Positions 53,927 through 64,000 of a DNA stretch of 64,000 nt are shown piece after piece (the first letter of the stretch is position 1; every line of letters starts with the position of its first letter). Source of the DNA: Ancylostoma caninum (lineage: Eukaryota; Nematoda; Chromadorea; Rhabditida; Ancylostomatidae); the NCBI GenBank assembly GCA_037903475.1, contig JBAJFG010000562.1, positions 2,790,001 to 2,854,000 on the forward strand, in the 5' to 3' direction. The notes under the pieces were generated by a model that was given only the letters and a program-made list of their open reading frames with translations, searched no databases and had not been told where the DNA came from. The translations under genes were made by a program, and so were the position numbers.

Positions 53927-54202
53927 CAGACAAACCTTCAGAACTTCCGCGGAGCTTGATTATTTTCAGAACTTCTGCGGAACCTGATTTACTATTGGAG
54001 TCCGATTCTAGGAATCTCCGCGGAAATATGACGTCACGCGTCGATTTTTTCGGAAGTCCCGCGCAATTTCCACTGAAGTTCCGAATGGAGACGCAGAGGA
54101 AGAAAAAGTGGCTTCGGTACTTCCGCGGAGCCAGTTCGGAGCCTCCGAATCCTGTTCGGAACTTCCGTCGTGTCACCCGCGGAAGTTCCGAGAGTTTGTC
54201 TG
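53927..54202. mobile_element. 276-bp MITE with CAGACAAAC ends
   Basis: Left end CAGACAAACCTTCAGAACTT and the reverse complement of the right end CAGACAAACTCTCGGAACTT continue to CCGCGG and match at 23 of 26 bases. The interior repeats GAACTTCCGCGGAGC-like blocks several times in both directions. The long frames here (53634-54266 on -, 53848-54228 on +) follow from this symmetry and are not genes. No target duplication was recognised. Confidence 0.75.
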
Positions 54203-54513
54203 GGATAACGAGAAGGTGTGCTATATGATCCAAGCATAAGAAAAAAATGTAAGGAAACTTGAACATGAAAATTTACAATGAGGGAAGTGCAAATCGATCA
54301 CAAAAGACAAGAATCCACGATCGGGAACTTTTTCCATCCACCTACTTCAGCCGATTACCTCTCAACTCTACGGACCCCGACCCACTGGAGTAATCTACAC
54401 AATCTGTTCCTTAATGAAATGTTGAAGCCCATAAAAAGATGCCATTGTAACAGATACCAGTTGAACAGGCAGCTCTACAAAACTTTGGAGAAGCTGACAA
54501 CTCCTATGTGCAG

Positions 54514-54935
54514 ATGTCATGGCAGATGTCTTCACGGCAACCCTTGAGGATGACATTGATGAGTGCTATGGATTTCGGTAGTGAGGGGCAAATGTCAGGC
54601 ATCAGCGCCAATTTCTCATTCGAAAACGAAAAAGCTTCCTTTTCTGAAGTACGTTGGAACGACTACAAGTGGTCCATAACCTCGTATTATTAAGTTGTAA
54701 CATACGTTTCCGCTGTTCTGAAATATTCAATGAGAAAATTTCATAGAAAATCAAACAACAACTAATCGATGTGCGGATCATAACAGTCGCTAGAGTTTTG
54801 CCGTTTTTTCAGAGGAAGCTTGATATACCTGCTACAGAAATCCATGGACTGCAAGACAAAGAACTCAGTCGGACAGTGCTAGAGGTGACTGACTTTGGCA
54901 AATCGGTTGGCGCCAGTAGACTTTCTTGTGATCTG
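54514..54935 (+). CDS. Two possible exons of an unidentified gene
   Basis: Exon 54514-54648 (starting MSWQMSSRQPLRMTL, ending FSFENEKASFSE at GTACGT) and exon 54813-54935 (acceptor TTTTTTCAG; RKLDIPATEIHGLQDKELSR, TVLEVTDFGKSVGASRLSCD; donor GTAAGT) join in phase 0 and stay open. The second exon is the more convincing. KELSRTVLEVTDFGKS loosely recalls the later strands of a C2 domain, but the match is too short to name it. No downstream continuation was found with confidence. Confidence 0.35.
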
Positions 54936-57900
54936 GTAAGTGACATATGGTTAGAGCCAGATTTATGCTACATAGTGCGCAATTAAAAATCCCTCTGCGA
55001 ACTCTTCGCTTCCCGGAGAGTTCGACCACCAAAATTAAGGCGCCCTCAGCGGTTAGCAGAATGGAGTGATTTCCACAGAGCGCCTGGAACTTGTTCCAAA
55101 ATTCCACCCATTAGTATACGCAAACGGTTGATGTTTGTAGCCACAGGAGAGAAAATTTCACTTCAATTCCCTCCAATTCCAGAGAGAAATACGGCATAAT
55201 CAAAATTTTGGGTTGCCAGTTTTGGTGTAGGTGCCTAAGACCGCTAGACAATAAAATGGGGAGCGAAAGAACCTGGAAGAATAAGAATGATCTCGAGAAT
55301 ACTACACTCAAATTGGGTCGGCTTCATGCAATGTTATGTTAAAACTATTATTCGTGCAAGTGCAGTTACCGAATTTGCATTCTTGGAGGGTTCACTCCAA
55401 AATTAATTACATTTTAAAATGAGATGCAAAAAATAGGTCCTAAGTTTCAGAATGTTCGCGGGATCATGCGCTTTAAAACTTTATCAAGATATGCGCAAAA
55501 TCTTATCGGTTTTCATTTATTAGAAGCTTTGGAAAATGTTTCGGGAAAACAGCGGAACCTTATGTTACAACTCAATACATTACCAACACCTCGTTTCCGA
55601 AGTTCAATCCGCCACAAAAAGAACTGATATGTATCTCCAAGCCTTGTAGGGAAACCCAGAACTGAAAGAAAGAAATTTCCTACAATGGCATGAGTCCTTT
55701 GGGTTGTTAGCGCTAGCGAATCGATCCTGACAGTCAAGGCAGTCCAGGAACAAGATGCATCGATGACATAGCGAATTTCAAAGGGAGAACGGCTTAAAAT
55801 GTAATGGCAAAGTTGAAAAAGATGATGAATGTATTATAGAAGCTCACGAAACTAATCCCTCTGCAAGGAAAGTTTAAAATCAACTGCGCCGTTGCGATAT
55901 TTAAACTGAATAAAGAATCAAAACAAAATGGAAGAGCGAACGTTCGAATTTGTAGCTGCAAAAAACCCTTCAGTTCAAGATTTCAAAAGCAGATAGAGTG
56001 TTCTCTGCAGTTATAACAAAAGACCCGCGAACTTTTTGTACAACAATTAATGTCGTCAATAAAATATACAAAAATTACAAAAGATTCAACAGTTGTCAAA
56101 CTTCAATGAACGACCACTGTTTCTAAAATTGTTAAAGACTTAATTTTCTTTAAGTATGTAGGTGACGGAACTGAACATACGTGTCAGTTCCGAGAAAAGA
56201 AAACCGTGAAAATCGTATAGATTCCCAGCGAGATTTCACCAAAATCCATGTGTTTTTGAGTATTCGAATCCACAGCTCTCGTGACTTGTAAACCGCTTTA
56301 TGGGAATCCCGATTATGATGCCACTTATAGACAAGTGCGACGATGAAAGATGAAAAATCGCTGAACTATGCGATGGTGAATGGGAAAACATATAAAATGT
56401 GAATCCCACACTCTGTACTTAGAGAACTGTCGACCCAAAATGGTCGGCTAATAGCGAAAACAAACCGATGAGGTCACCTATAGCAAAAATTCCAAACGAG
56501 CATAGAAGCAAGTGTGTTTATAACGTCACTTTCAAGTAAAGTTACTGCATCACAACACTAATTTGTCCTTTAGGCTCAGCGGACCAGTGAAGTTGGGCCA
56601 CAAATTGAAAAAAAAAAACTCAGATCAGGTTGAGCATGCTTCCACGGGAAATTCAATCATTGAGGTGGAAAAATTTCTACTTTTAAACAGGAACACATTG
56701 CTTAAGTCATGGATAAGCCGATATAGAACTTTTGAGCCATGGATGAGGGCTAAAAATATAATAAAATGTGCGGATAATGGTGATGGGCAAGAAATGAATA
56801 CTATCAGCTGATCCCTCATACTAATCCAGGAAATAAGGGGGTTCACATCAACACTTCCTGAAGAATTAGTCTTTCTAGGACTTTTCGTAGTAAATATTTC
56901 CGATCCAAAAATAGGATAAATTCCAGGAGCTCACACTCGACTATTAAATTATGCGAAAAAGGGCTCAAGCTCAATTTCAGAAGACTAAAGCAAGAACGGC
57001 AACTGACTCTCACAGGACTGCTCTTCACTACTGTAGTAGCTGAACAAAAATCGAATAAATTCAATTATTTTGATAGATACGTAGTCTGAAAACTCATTCA
57101 AACAATAGAATAATTCAAAAACAAAGAGTTCTTCAGCCTTTCCGCTTTTCCACCAGATCTGTAGGGCTTTCCCTGCGCTAACCACTGGTACTTTTAACTT
57201 CTTTAATATCGAATATCGATTATACGACTCATTATTCGGTTAACTCGCTACTTTCCAGCGTTTTCATAAAAGCAAATAATGGATCTTAAGCGATTAAGAG
57301 CAGAAAAAACAGCGTCACGTCTTCCAGTTCTCCTTTGAAATGTCTTCCGTGAGCAGAATACGTAGGCAAAGGACTCGAAGAGCAGAAGACAAGAGCCATG
57401 AGAAGCCAGAAACATCGTAAATCACTTTGTAAAACCTCAAGGAAAAGCTCCGGATCGAAAGAGGAGTAAGGAGAAAGGGCGAGATCGAAGAGTTGCCCGG
57501 AGTCGTACTGCTATTATCCAGAATTAAAGCCACAGAAAGAGACTGATTTAATTGGACATAGACGGAAGTGTGGCAAACGAAGCAAAGGATTACTGCTCGA
57601 CTTCTCATGGGGGAAACAGCACGCCTATTGAGAATCAGCCATGAAAGTGTTCTCACTTCAATAAAAAATTCTGGGAGAAAAGTCAGAAAATCACGCTCCA
57701 GGTCTTCTAGATCATGAACAACGTCAGATTAAGTGGACAGCTGGTAGCGGAGTTCCAAATTTAATGGAGCATAAAGTGGAAAACGGAAGTGCAAAAGTGT
57801 TTCGAGAAGGAAACGGAAATTTCCTCACACATGTGGTGAAAATGCTATGGCTGTCTCATGATTGCATCAGATTACGAAACAATAGGTACGGCTCTCAAGA

Positions 57901-59727
57901 TCGGATTTGTTTAATCCATTGATCCCGAAATGCCTATCGATATTTCAAGTATCAAAAATTGAGCAAATCCGCCTAATGCCAATTTCCCAAATTTCATCAA
58001 AAAAATCTTCTATAACCTTTTGACTAGAGGAGAATTGCCGAGTTTTCTGAATATGTTTAGGGCCTGAAAGTCATAAATTGTAAACTGGCCTTGCACATTT
58101 TTCCTATGGAAGTAGCCTAGGGGGGGGGACGATAAGAAGTGACGAGAAAAATACACATGTATAGCATTTTTCCAGGAAATTCATCCACTTAGCGGATATG
58201 GATTAGCGAAAATGTTACAAGTTCCAGTCAAAGATCCGTTTATACGATATAAGCGGACTGTGATCTCCTTATCCAAGCAGGCTAAAGTGTGTGATGGTAC
58301 GTAGATTATTTCCAGTGGGGGTGTGTTGTATCGACGGAAGGGGGTCGGCTCCCCAGCGAGGATAGAAATTTGTACGCAAGGGGGGACAAGGACATATATT
58401 TTATCCATTGGGAGGGTAGTAATTCATGGTAAGGAGCCTTGTAAGGGAGAAAGCCTCTGTAGGAGGGGAGAACTAGGAACTTTCAAACAGGAGGGGTTTT
58501 GTTGTTATCACTTGGTGAGACGAGGCGCCTTTGAAACAAAAGGCGGACGGGTGCATAATAAGCGGAAAGGTAATATTTACCACACCCCTTAGAAGGCGGG
58601 GGGAGTGGTCTAATGGGAGCATTTTTTGCCACCTGCAAAGCTCAGGATAGTCGCTCAGGACGAGATGTTCTAACTTCGCATGATGTGTACGAAGGAGTAA
58701 CGGAAGTGTTATGCAAAAGCCGTAAGTCTTAATCCGAGAGAGAAGGTAAATTGAATGAAGCAAGAAGTTACAATGGAATCAGCCAAACTTCAAGGAATGA
58801 AAATGAATAGCCTGAAAGCCTGCAGAAAGCAGTAGATCCAGAGCAATACAGAACTTGATGAACGCATCCTGGTCACTAGGTACATAGTTATTGCCTAGGA
58901 AACGGAAGATTGCCGGTGTACTCCAAATCGCAGAACGCCTCGATTGTATGTGCCCCATTAAAATAGAAAAACACCTGTCAATATAGAGGAGTAGCAAAAA
59001 AGAGTGATCGACATTGTTATGAAATCGCGTATCTCTTTCACCCCAGAGTGGAAAACAAGGAAATGTAAACGGAAACATTAAAAAATCTAACAAAAACAAA
59101 ATCAGTGCTATGCAGAAGCTAACGAGGTGCACGAGGCAGAAAATACCTCCATATGACACCGTGATCTCATATTAATGGCGAAGGCAGTGCCAGATGCAAG
59201 GATTGCGGGCGGACAAAGATCAAATCCCGGAAGATCCTCCACATTATTTTTGACTAGGAACGGGGAACAAAATAATACATATGTAGCTCTCCCTACGGTT
59301 CTCAACCCTACAGTATTGAGTCCTGGTTACGTGATCTGGGTAAGGAAGGGTAACTAGAAATGCATGAGCCGCTCGAATTTCATGCACCAGGACATCGAGG
59401 CCAGGACGAAAGAGTGAGTTTTTCCACAAAATGAGCCAAAGCAGGAAATGAAGGCGCCGGCCAGCTAAATGGTGTCATGATAAAAGACACTCGATACTGT
59501 GCCTGAGTGGGTTTTTGTGTTGGGCATGGTAACGATGTGAGAGAAAACAGGAAAATGTGTTTCCATATCGAGCAAAATAGGAACTTTCTTGTTTGTTCGT
59601 TTATTTATGTACATACTTATTCGGTACGACAACAAAATTATCCCTTTGCTTGAAAGCCTCATTGCAGCAGTAAAAGTGAGAGATGAATGAAAAAATGAAA
59701 ACGGAAGAGAAGTTGATGAATGTATCG
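54936..59727. other. Long region without a recognised gene
   Basis: Only short unsupported frames (55424-55627, 56563-56811, 57315-57656, 58323-58592, 58779-59159). No inverted-repeat element was noticed. The sequence is A/G-rich on the + strand in several places. Confidence 0.35.
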
Positions 59728-60621
59728 AAGGTTGAATGAATGAATGAATGCAGTGAATGAAATGAATGAATGAATGAATGAATGAATGAATGCAGTGAAT
59801 GAAATGAATGAATGAATGAATGAATGAATGGCACGAATGGATGAATGAATGAATGACTGAGCGAATGAATGAATGAATGAATGAATGAATGAATGAATGA
59901 ATGAATGAATGAATGAATGAATGGCACAAATGAATGAATGAATGAATGGAATGAATGAATGAATGAATGAATGAATGAATGAATGGAATGAATGAATGAA
60001 AGAATGAATGAATGAATGAATGAATGAATGAATGAATGGCACGAATGGATGAATGAATGAATGACTGAGCGAATGAATGAATAAATAAATGAATGAATGA
60101 ATGAATGAATGAATGAATGAATGAATGAATGAATGAATGAATGAATGAATGAATGAATGAATGAATGAATGAATGAATGAATGGCACAAATGAATGAATG
60201 AATGAATGAATGAATGAATGAATGAATGAATGATTGACTGATTGATTGATTGATTAAATGGTTCAATGAATGAATGAATGAATGAATGAAATGAATGAAT
60301 GAATGAATGAATGAATGAATGAATAAATGAATGAATGAATGGAATGGAATGAATGAATGAATGAATGAATGCAGTGAATGAAATGGATGAATGAATGAAT
60401 GGCACGAATGAATGAATGAATGAATGAGTGAGCGAATGAATGAATGAATGAATGGATGAATGATTGACTGATTGATTGATTGATTGAATGGTTGAATGAA
60501 TGAACGAATGAATGAATGGAATTAATGAGTGGCATGAATGAATGAATGAATGAATGAATGAATGAATGAGTGAATGAACGAATTAATGAATGAATGAATG
60601 AACGAATGAATAAATGAGTAA
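59728..60621. repeat. 0.9-kb (TGAA)n satellite with variant units
   Basis: Tandem TGAA units run almost unbroken, interrupted by recurring variants such as GGCACGAATGGA, GCAGTGAATGAAA, TGACTGAGCGAATG and (TGAT)nTGATTGA. Blocks containing these variants recur at several-hundred-base distances, showing higher-order duplication. The long - strand frames (up to 248 codons of IHSF repeats) arise because the four-base unit gives an open period in all frames; they are not proteins. Confidence 0.97.
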
Positions 60622-61179
60622 TGCGAGGATGAATCAAGGGAAAAAAACCTCTCAGAAATTATATTGAGGATATGCATCTACAAACAAACATAAACTTCCT
60701 AGACATAAACTTGACGAATGAGGAAAAATTTGAAGAAAAACATAAATGAGCTTTAGGGTGGTAAAAAAAAAGAACATAGCAAACCCATTACCCCAAGTTT
60801 TCATATGCAGGGAAAGAGGCAAGACTTGCTCAATCTGTCTTTCGACACTCAAACATAAACTATTCCTTAATTCTATCCGCGAAACAAAAAAAAAAGAATA
60901 AAACACATGAAGTAAAGTCGAATAAAACGAAAAAATAGAGCAACAGATGAAATAAAAATATTGTAGATCGTTCGCTGCTGAAAGGATGGAGAGGTTCTCG
61001 CAGGAATTTCGTACAGAAAGCGCACGAGAATAGAAGCTAAATAATTTCTCAGCAGGTCAGATGACGAGAAAGCTAACGAAGCCTCCGCCAGAGCTTTTGA
61101 GTCCAAGAAGTCTGGCAGAGATGCATGAATAATTAGGCTGGCATTGCTGTCACCACACAGGCGGAGAGAAGACGACCAG

Positions 61180-61470
61180 AAATGAAAACATCCCGCCACT
61201 GGCCAGCGCCACGTCTTCTCTGTGCGGTTTCCACAATGAAAAAACGAGCGTGGATTGTTCGACGACGGGCACCGTGTGTTAATTACTTGTTTGGTGTCGT
61301 GAATACGGAAAAGAAGACGGCGCGCGGCGCGGCGTGCGACTGCCTTCTCAGCGCATTAATTATTTGGCAAGCTGACCAAGCATGGAAACGACCACGACGA
61401 CGCGGAACGTGCAGCTGCAGTCGGCCGAACGGATATGGCTGGACTGAAAACAGTGCAGTCTCGCTCGGCT
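61180..61470. promoter_or_regulatory. GC-rich island, possible promoter or transposon core
   Basis: This stretch (GCGCGCGGCGCGGCGTGCGAC, GACCACGACGACGCGGAACG) is far richer in G+C than the surrounding AT-rich DNA. Frames cross it on both strands (61182-61589 +, 60873-61199 -) but none shows family resemblance. It might mark the promoter of an upstream exon, for instance of epac on the - strand, or be an insertion. No core promoter motif was identified. Confidence 0.25.
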
Positions 61471-61654
61471 GTTCTGTTTGCTCTACATTTTTGAACTTTG
61501 CTCTACCAATTTCCAAAAAATTGCATAGGGAAATTGTCCACTGCTATTCCCTCCCTCTCCTTTCCGTGGCATCAAAGAAATTCTTTTGACTTCAAAGGGC
61601 AAGTTATTAGGAGGTAGATGCCGTCACAAGGATTTTCTTGAATCCACTGGGTCT

Positions 61655-62029
61655 GAGGGCATAACGGAGATTACATAGGGTGCACGCATTGGGTGTACCC
61701 ATTGCATACGCGACCGTCGCCAGGTTTACTCTGAATGATCTCGGTGATTTATCCAGGCACATTTTAACAATGGATAAATTTGAAGCATGTTGACACGCTT
61801 ACCCTGGATAAGCTAAATGGCTCCTACTCATCTTTAAGATTACCCAGGGTAAAGTGTTAACACCACATTGATTTGCCCAGTGCTAACACGGTTGTCACCA
61901 CATTTATCCTGCGTGATCTCGATGATGCATCCAGGCCCGTGCCAACAATGGATGAATTTGAAGAGTGTTCCCATGCTTACCCTGGGTAAACTTCACACGA
62001 AGTCACCCACTGTTAACACGGTCGCCACC
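61655..62029. repeat. 178-bp tandem repeat array, left part
   Basis: GATCTCGGTGATTTATCC (61737) and GATCTCGATGATGCATCC (61915) start two units 178 bp apart, each with ACAATGGATRAATTTGAAG, then CATGCTTACCCTGG or TGACACGCTTACCCTGG. The motif is the same as the ends of the dispersed repeats at 23841 and 28648. The array is interrupted after 62029 and resumes at 63566. Confidence 0.8.
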
Positions 62030-63555
62030 ATAGGTGCGATAGTCGGAGCCAAGGCGCCCCCTTCACTTCAGGCAGGGGTCCGGCAGACCCCCTTCACTTA
62101 GACGAAGGGGAGGACAAAACTCCGGTGAAAAAAATTAATAAAATTATTTTTTGGGTGATGGAAACGATGAAGGAAATGAGAAGAAGAAGGATGCAAATGA
62201 GGGGAAGACGAAGTAACAGAAGGCAATATCAGGAAGTTAGACGGAAACATCCTTATTAGGGAATGTTAATAAACATTTAATGAAGGATTATAATAAATGT
62301 GTGTGCGGTGTGTCGGCCGGAACGAATGTCTCATAGGTTACGAAATTCGAGTTAGAGTACTGAATTGAACGGATTGCAAGGGGTTGAAGGAACTAGGAAT
62401 AACACTGCTGTGAGTGAAAATTTCCGTAGGGTGAAGGGTATCCTTGGATAGCTGAAACCTAGGAGATGAAGAAGGCACCCTGTTTGCCTAGAATAAGTCA
62501 AAACTTGCGGAACCGTTTGCATTTTTCGAAAGCAATACTTTTCGTGGCACTTTCAGTTCTATGGCTAATAAAAGTATTAATAGGAAGTGAAGCAAAAATG
62601 GGACAGTCCTGGGAAGAAGAGGAGGAAAAACTGTATAATGTGAAACCAATTCCAAATCCTGTAGTGAATATCTTACGGGAACCAAGATGAGGTTTTCGAG
62701 ACCGACGAAAATAGCGAGAAACAGTAGGTTTTTCGCAAATTTCTCTTCAACCACAAAACCAAATGAGACGTTCAGGACATGAGAGTGAAGTAGAAGAAAT
62801 TCTCTATCGATCCGTATACGATATGATGGGTCAAAATCTGTCCTGCGATGTGCAGGAGGGGATGGAGCCAAAACCAGTACATTGGCTCCGGTCAAAAGCG
62901 AGACGGTGCAATGAGGGAGGAGGGCGCAGAGCGAGAACCCGAGCCATCCTCAAGACGCCGACTCCGGTACCTTTCACCTTTAGCGGATTACAACGAATTT
63001 CCAGAAGAAGTGACGAGTGATAGGTGTAATTTCTCAAAAAGTGGTCACTATGTACCCTTCACTAACATGTCCACGTTTCAAATAAGGAAGTTATAAGGGA
63101 AAAATAGCCGTTTTTTGGCACTTTTCACAATCATCAAAAGGGAAAGAGTTGCCGTGGGTGAATTATAGGGTATTGGGCACCGAGAGGTAGTATATAAAGT
63201 GCTGATATCTCTCGGACCCTCCCATTTTGGAAATAATAGCAATTTGAGTGTTTTTTACATTGAAATTAGTGCCAGATTTTCCTCAACGAGGAGATGACTC
63301 ATCGCGCCACCGCCGTCACTTCGCTGCAGATGGAAGGGGTACCTGATATCTGAGCTTGCATAAATACCTACGTCTGTAATGTGACGACCCCCCCCCCCCG
63401 GTCTTTTTGTGACAGCCAGCGCTAAGAAAGCTGCCTCTACCCCCTCCCCCACCTCGGGGTCCATGACCCCTTCACTTTTGGCACCTCTGACAGGCCTCAG
63501 ACCCCTCAAACCCCCTTCACTTCGCAGACCCCCGGCTCCCCCCTATCGAACCTAT
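62030..63555. mobile_element. 1.5-kb Mutator-like element with 10-bp target duplication, nested in the 178-bp array
   Basis: GGTCGCCACC is present directly before (62020-62029) and after (63556-63565) the insert, and removing the insert plus one copy restores the array consensus (CGGTCGCCACCACATTTACTC). The ends ATAGGTGCGATAG and CTATCGAACCTAT are inverted with one mismatch. Subterminal blocks CCCCCTTCACTT occur several times on both sides. A 9-11-bp duplication fits Mutator-type transposition. Frames inside (62466-62690, 62488-62895, 62763-63096) do not resemble a MULE transposase, so it is probably non-autonomous. Confidence 0.8.
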
Positions 63556-63565
63556 GGTCGCCACC

Positions 63566-63850
63566 ACATTTACTCTGGGTGATCTCGATGATGAATCTAT
63601 ACACAACCTAACAAGAGATAGATTTAAAGCTTGTTGACACGCTTACCCTGGGTAAGCTTAGTGTAGAGAATTTATCACTGAGATTACTCAGGGTGAAAGT
63701 GTTAGCACCCTGAGAATTTACTCACTGTTGACACGGTCGTCACCAAATTTACCAGGGTTGATCTCTGTGATGCATATAGACCCATGTTACCAATGGATAA
63801 GTTTGGAGGGTGTGAACACTTTTACCATGAGTTAGGTCGATGACACAAGC
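63566..63850. repeat. 178-bp tandem repeat array, right part
   Basis: GATCTCGATGATGAATCT (63581) and GATCTCTGTGATGCATAT (63760) lie 179 bp apart and continue the units seen before 62029, including TTGACACGCTTACCCTGGG. The last unit decays after about 63840. Confidence 0.8.
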
Positions 63851-64000
63851 GCTCCACGGATGCTAGACTGGTGCTCACTTGACTCTTGTTTCTCCCAACA
63901 ATCCATAGTTGGATTCTTTCCGGATTTCCACTCTGCATCCACGAAAACAAGTCTATTATGCCAACGACGCGATATATGCAGTATATGCATCATTCAACTG

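Noticed and set aside
53634..54266. 210-codon - strand frame and the opposing 126-codon + strand frame
   Set aside because: They cross a TGAA microsatellite and an inverted-repeat MITE; the open state follows from these repeats.
59465..60637. Long - strand frames of up to 248 codons rich in Phe-Ile-His-Ser
   Set aside because: They are the translation of the TGAA satellite. A four-base unit stays open in every frame, and no start, splice or family evidence exists.
60873..61589. Frames across the GC-rich stretch on both strands, considered as epac first exon
   Set aside because: No phase-matching donor and no cNBD-like or Epac N-terminal motif.
1..64000. CRISPR array, bacterial operon or phage
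   Set aside because: The direct repeats found are tandem satellites or transposon parts without spacers, and the genes are intron-rich and nematode-like.

Overview
This window reads as nuclear DNA of a nematode, most likely a strongylid (clade V) and plausibly a hookworm. The evidence is AT-rich non-coding DNA, short exons with GT-AG introns, a nematode-specific srx chemoreceptor, and RTE, mariner and Penelope-like (PLE) relics. The genus is an inference. There are no bacterial-type operons, no CRISPR array and no rRNA or tRNA gene that I can support.

Two protein genes could be rebuilt exon by exon. On the + strand (6266-13206) eight exons join in frame to a 301-residue seven-transmembrane receptor of the Srx class. 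Its fourth intron is 5.3 kb long and holds four or five transposable elements. On the - strand (18703 up to about 47476) at least 26 exons join in one frame of 1,036 codons plus stop, encoding a cAMP-regulated Rap exchange factor (Epac/RAPGEF3-4 family, C. elegans epac-1 type). The domain order is cNBD-A, DEP, cNBD-B, REM, RA-like, CDC25. A plausible 27th exon lies at 47370-47476; the start codon was not found. Directly downstream of the epac stop, on the same strand, is a two-exon unidentified frame (18192-18615).

The rest is mostly transposon debris. Left part: a 347-bp inverted-repeat element (1822), a fold-back (5055), a TTAA-flanked MITE (7140), a PLE endonuclease relic (7871-8470), a MULE-like MITE with a 9-bp target duplication (8731), a 5'-truncated RTE retrotransposon with a GAA tail (9705-11481) and a GC-rich MITE (11668). 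Inside epac introns: a dead mariner with intact ends (39014-40282), a piggyBac-like TTAA element (27073-27715), two copies of a dispersed repeat and a perfect 46-nt palindrome. Right part (47.5-64 kb): no gene I can name, a few spliced-looking + strand frames, a 1.2-kb element with mariner ends, a 276-bp MITE, a 0.9-kb TGAA satellite, and a ~178-bp tandem repeat interrupted by a 1.5-kb element with a 10-bp target duplication.

In function, epac would turn cAMP signals into Rap GTPase activation and the Srx receptor would sense external chemicals. Nothing in the sequence shows that they act together.
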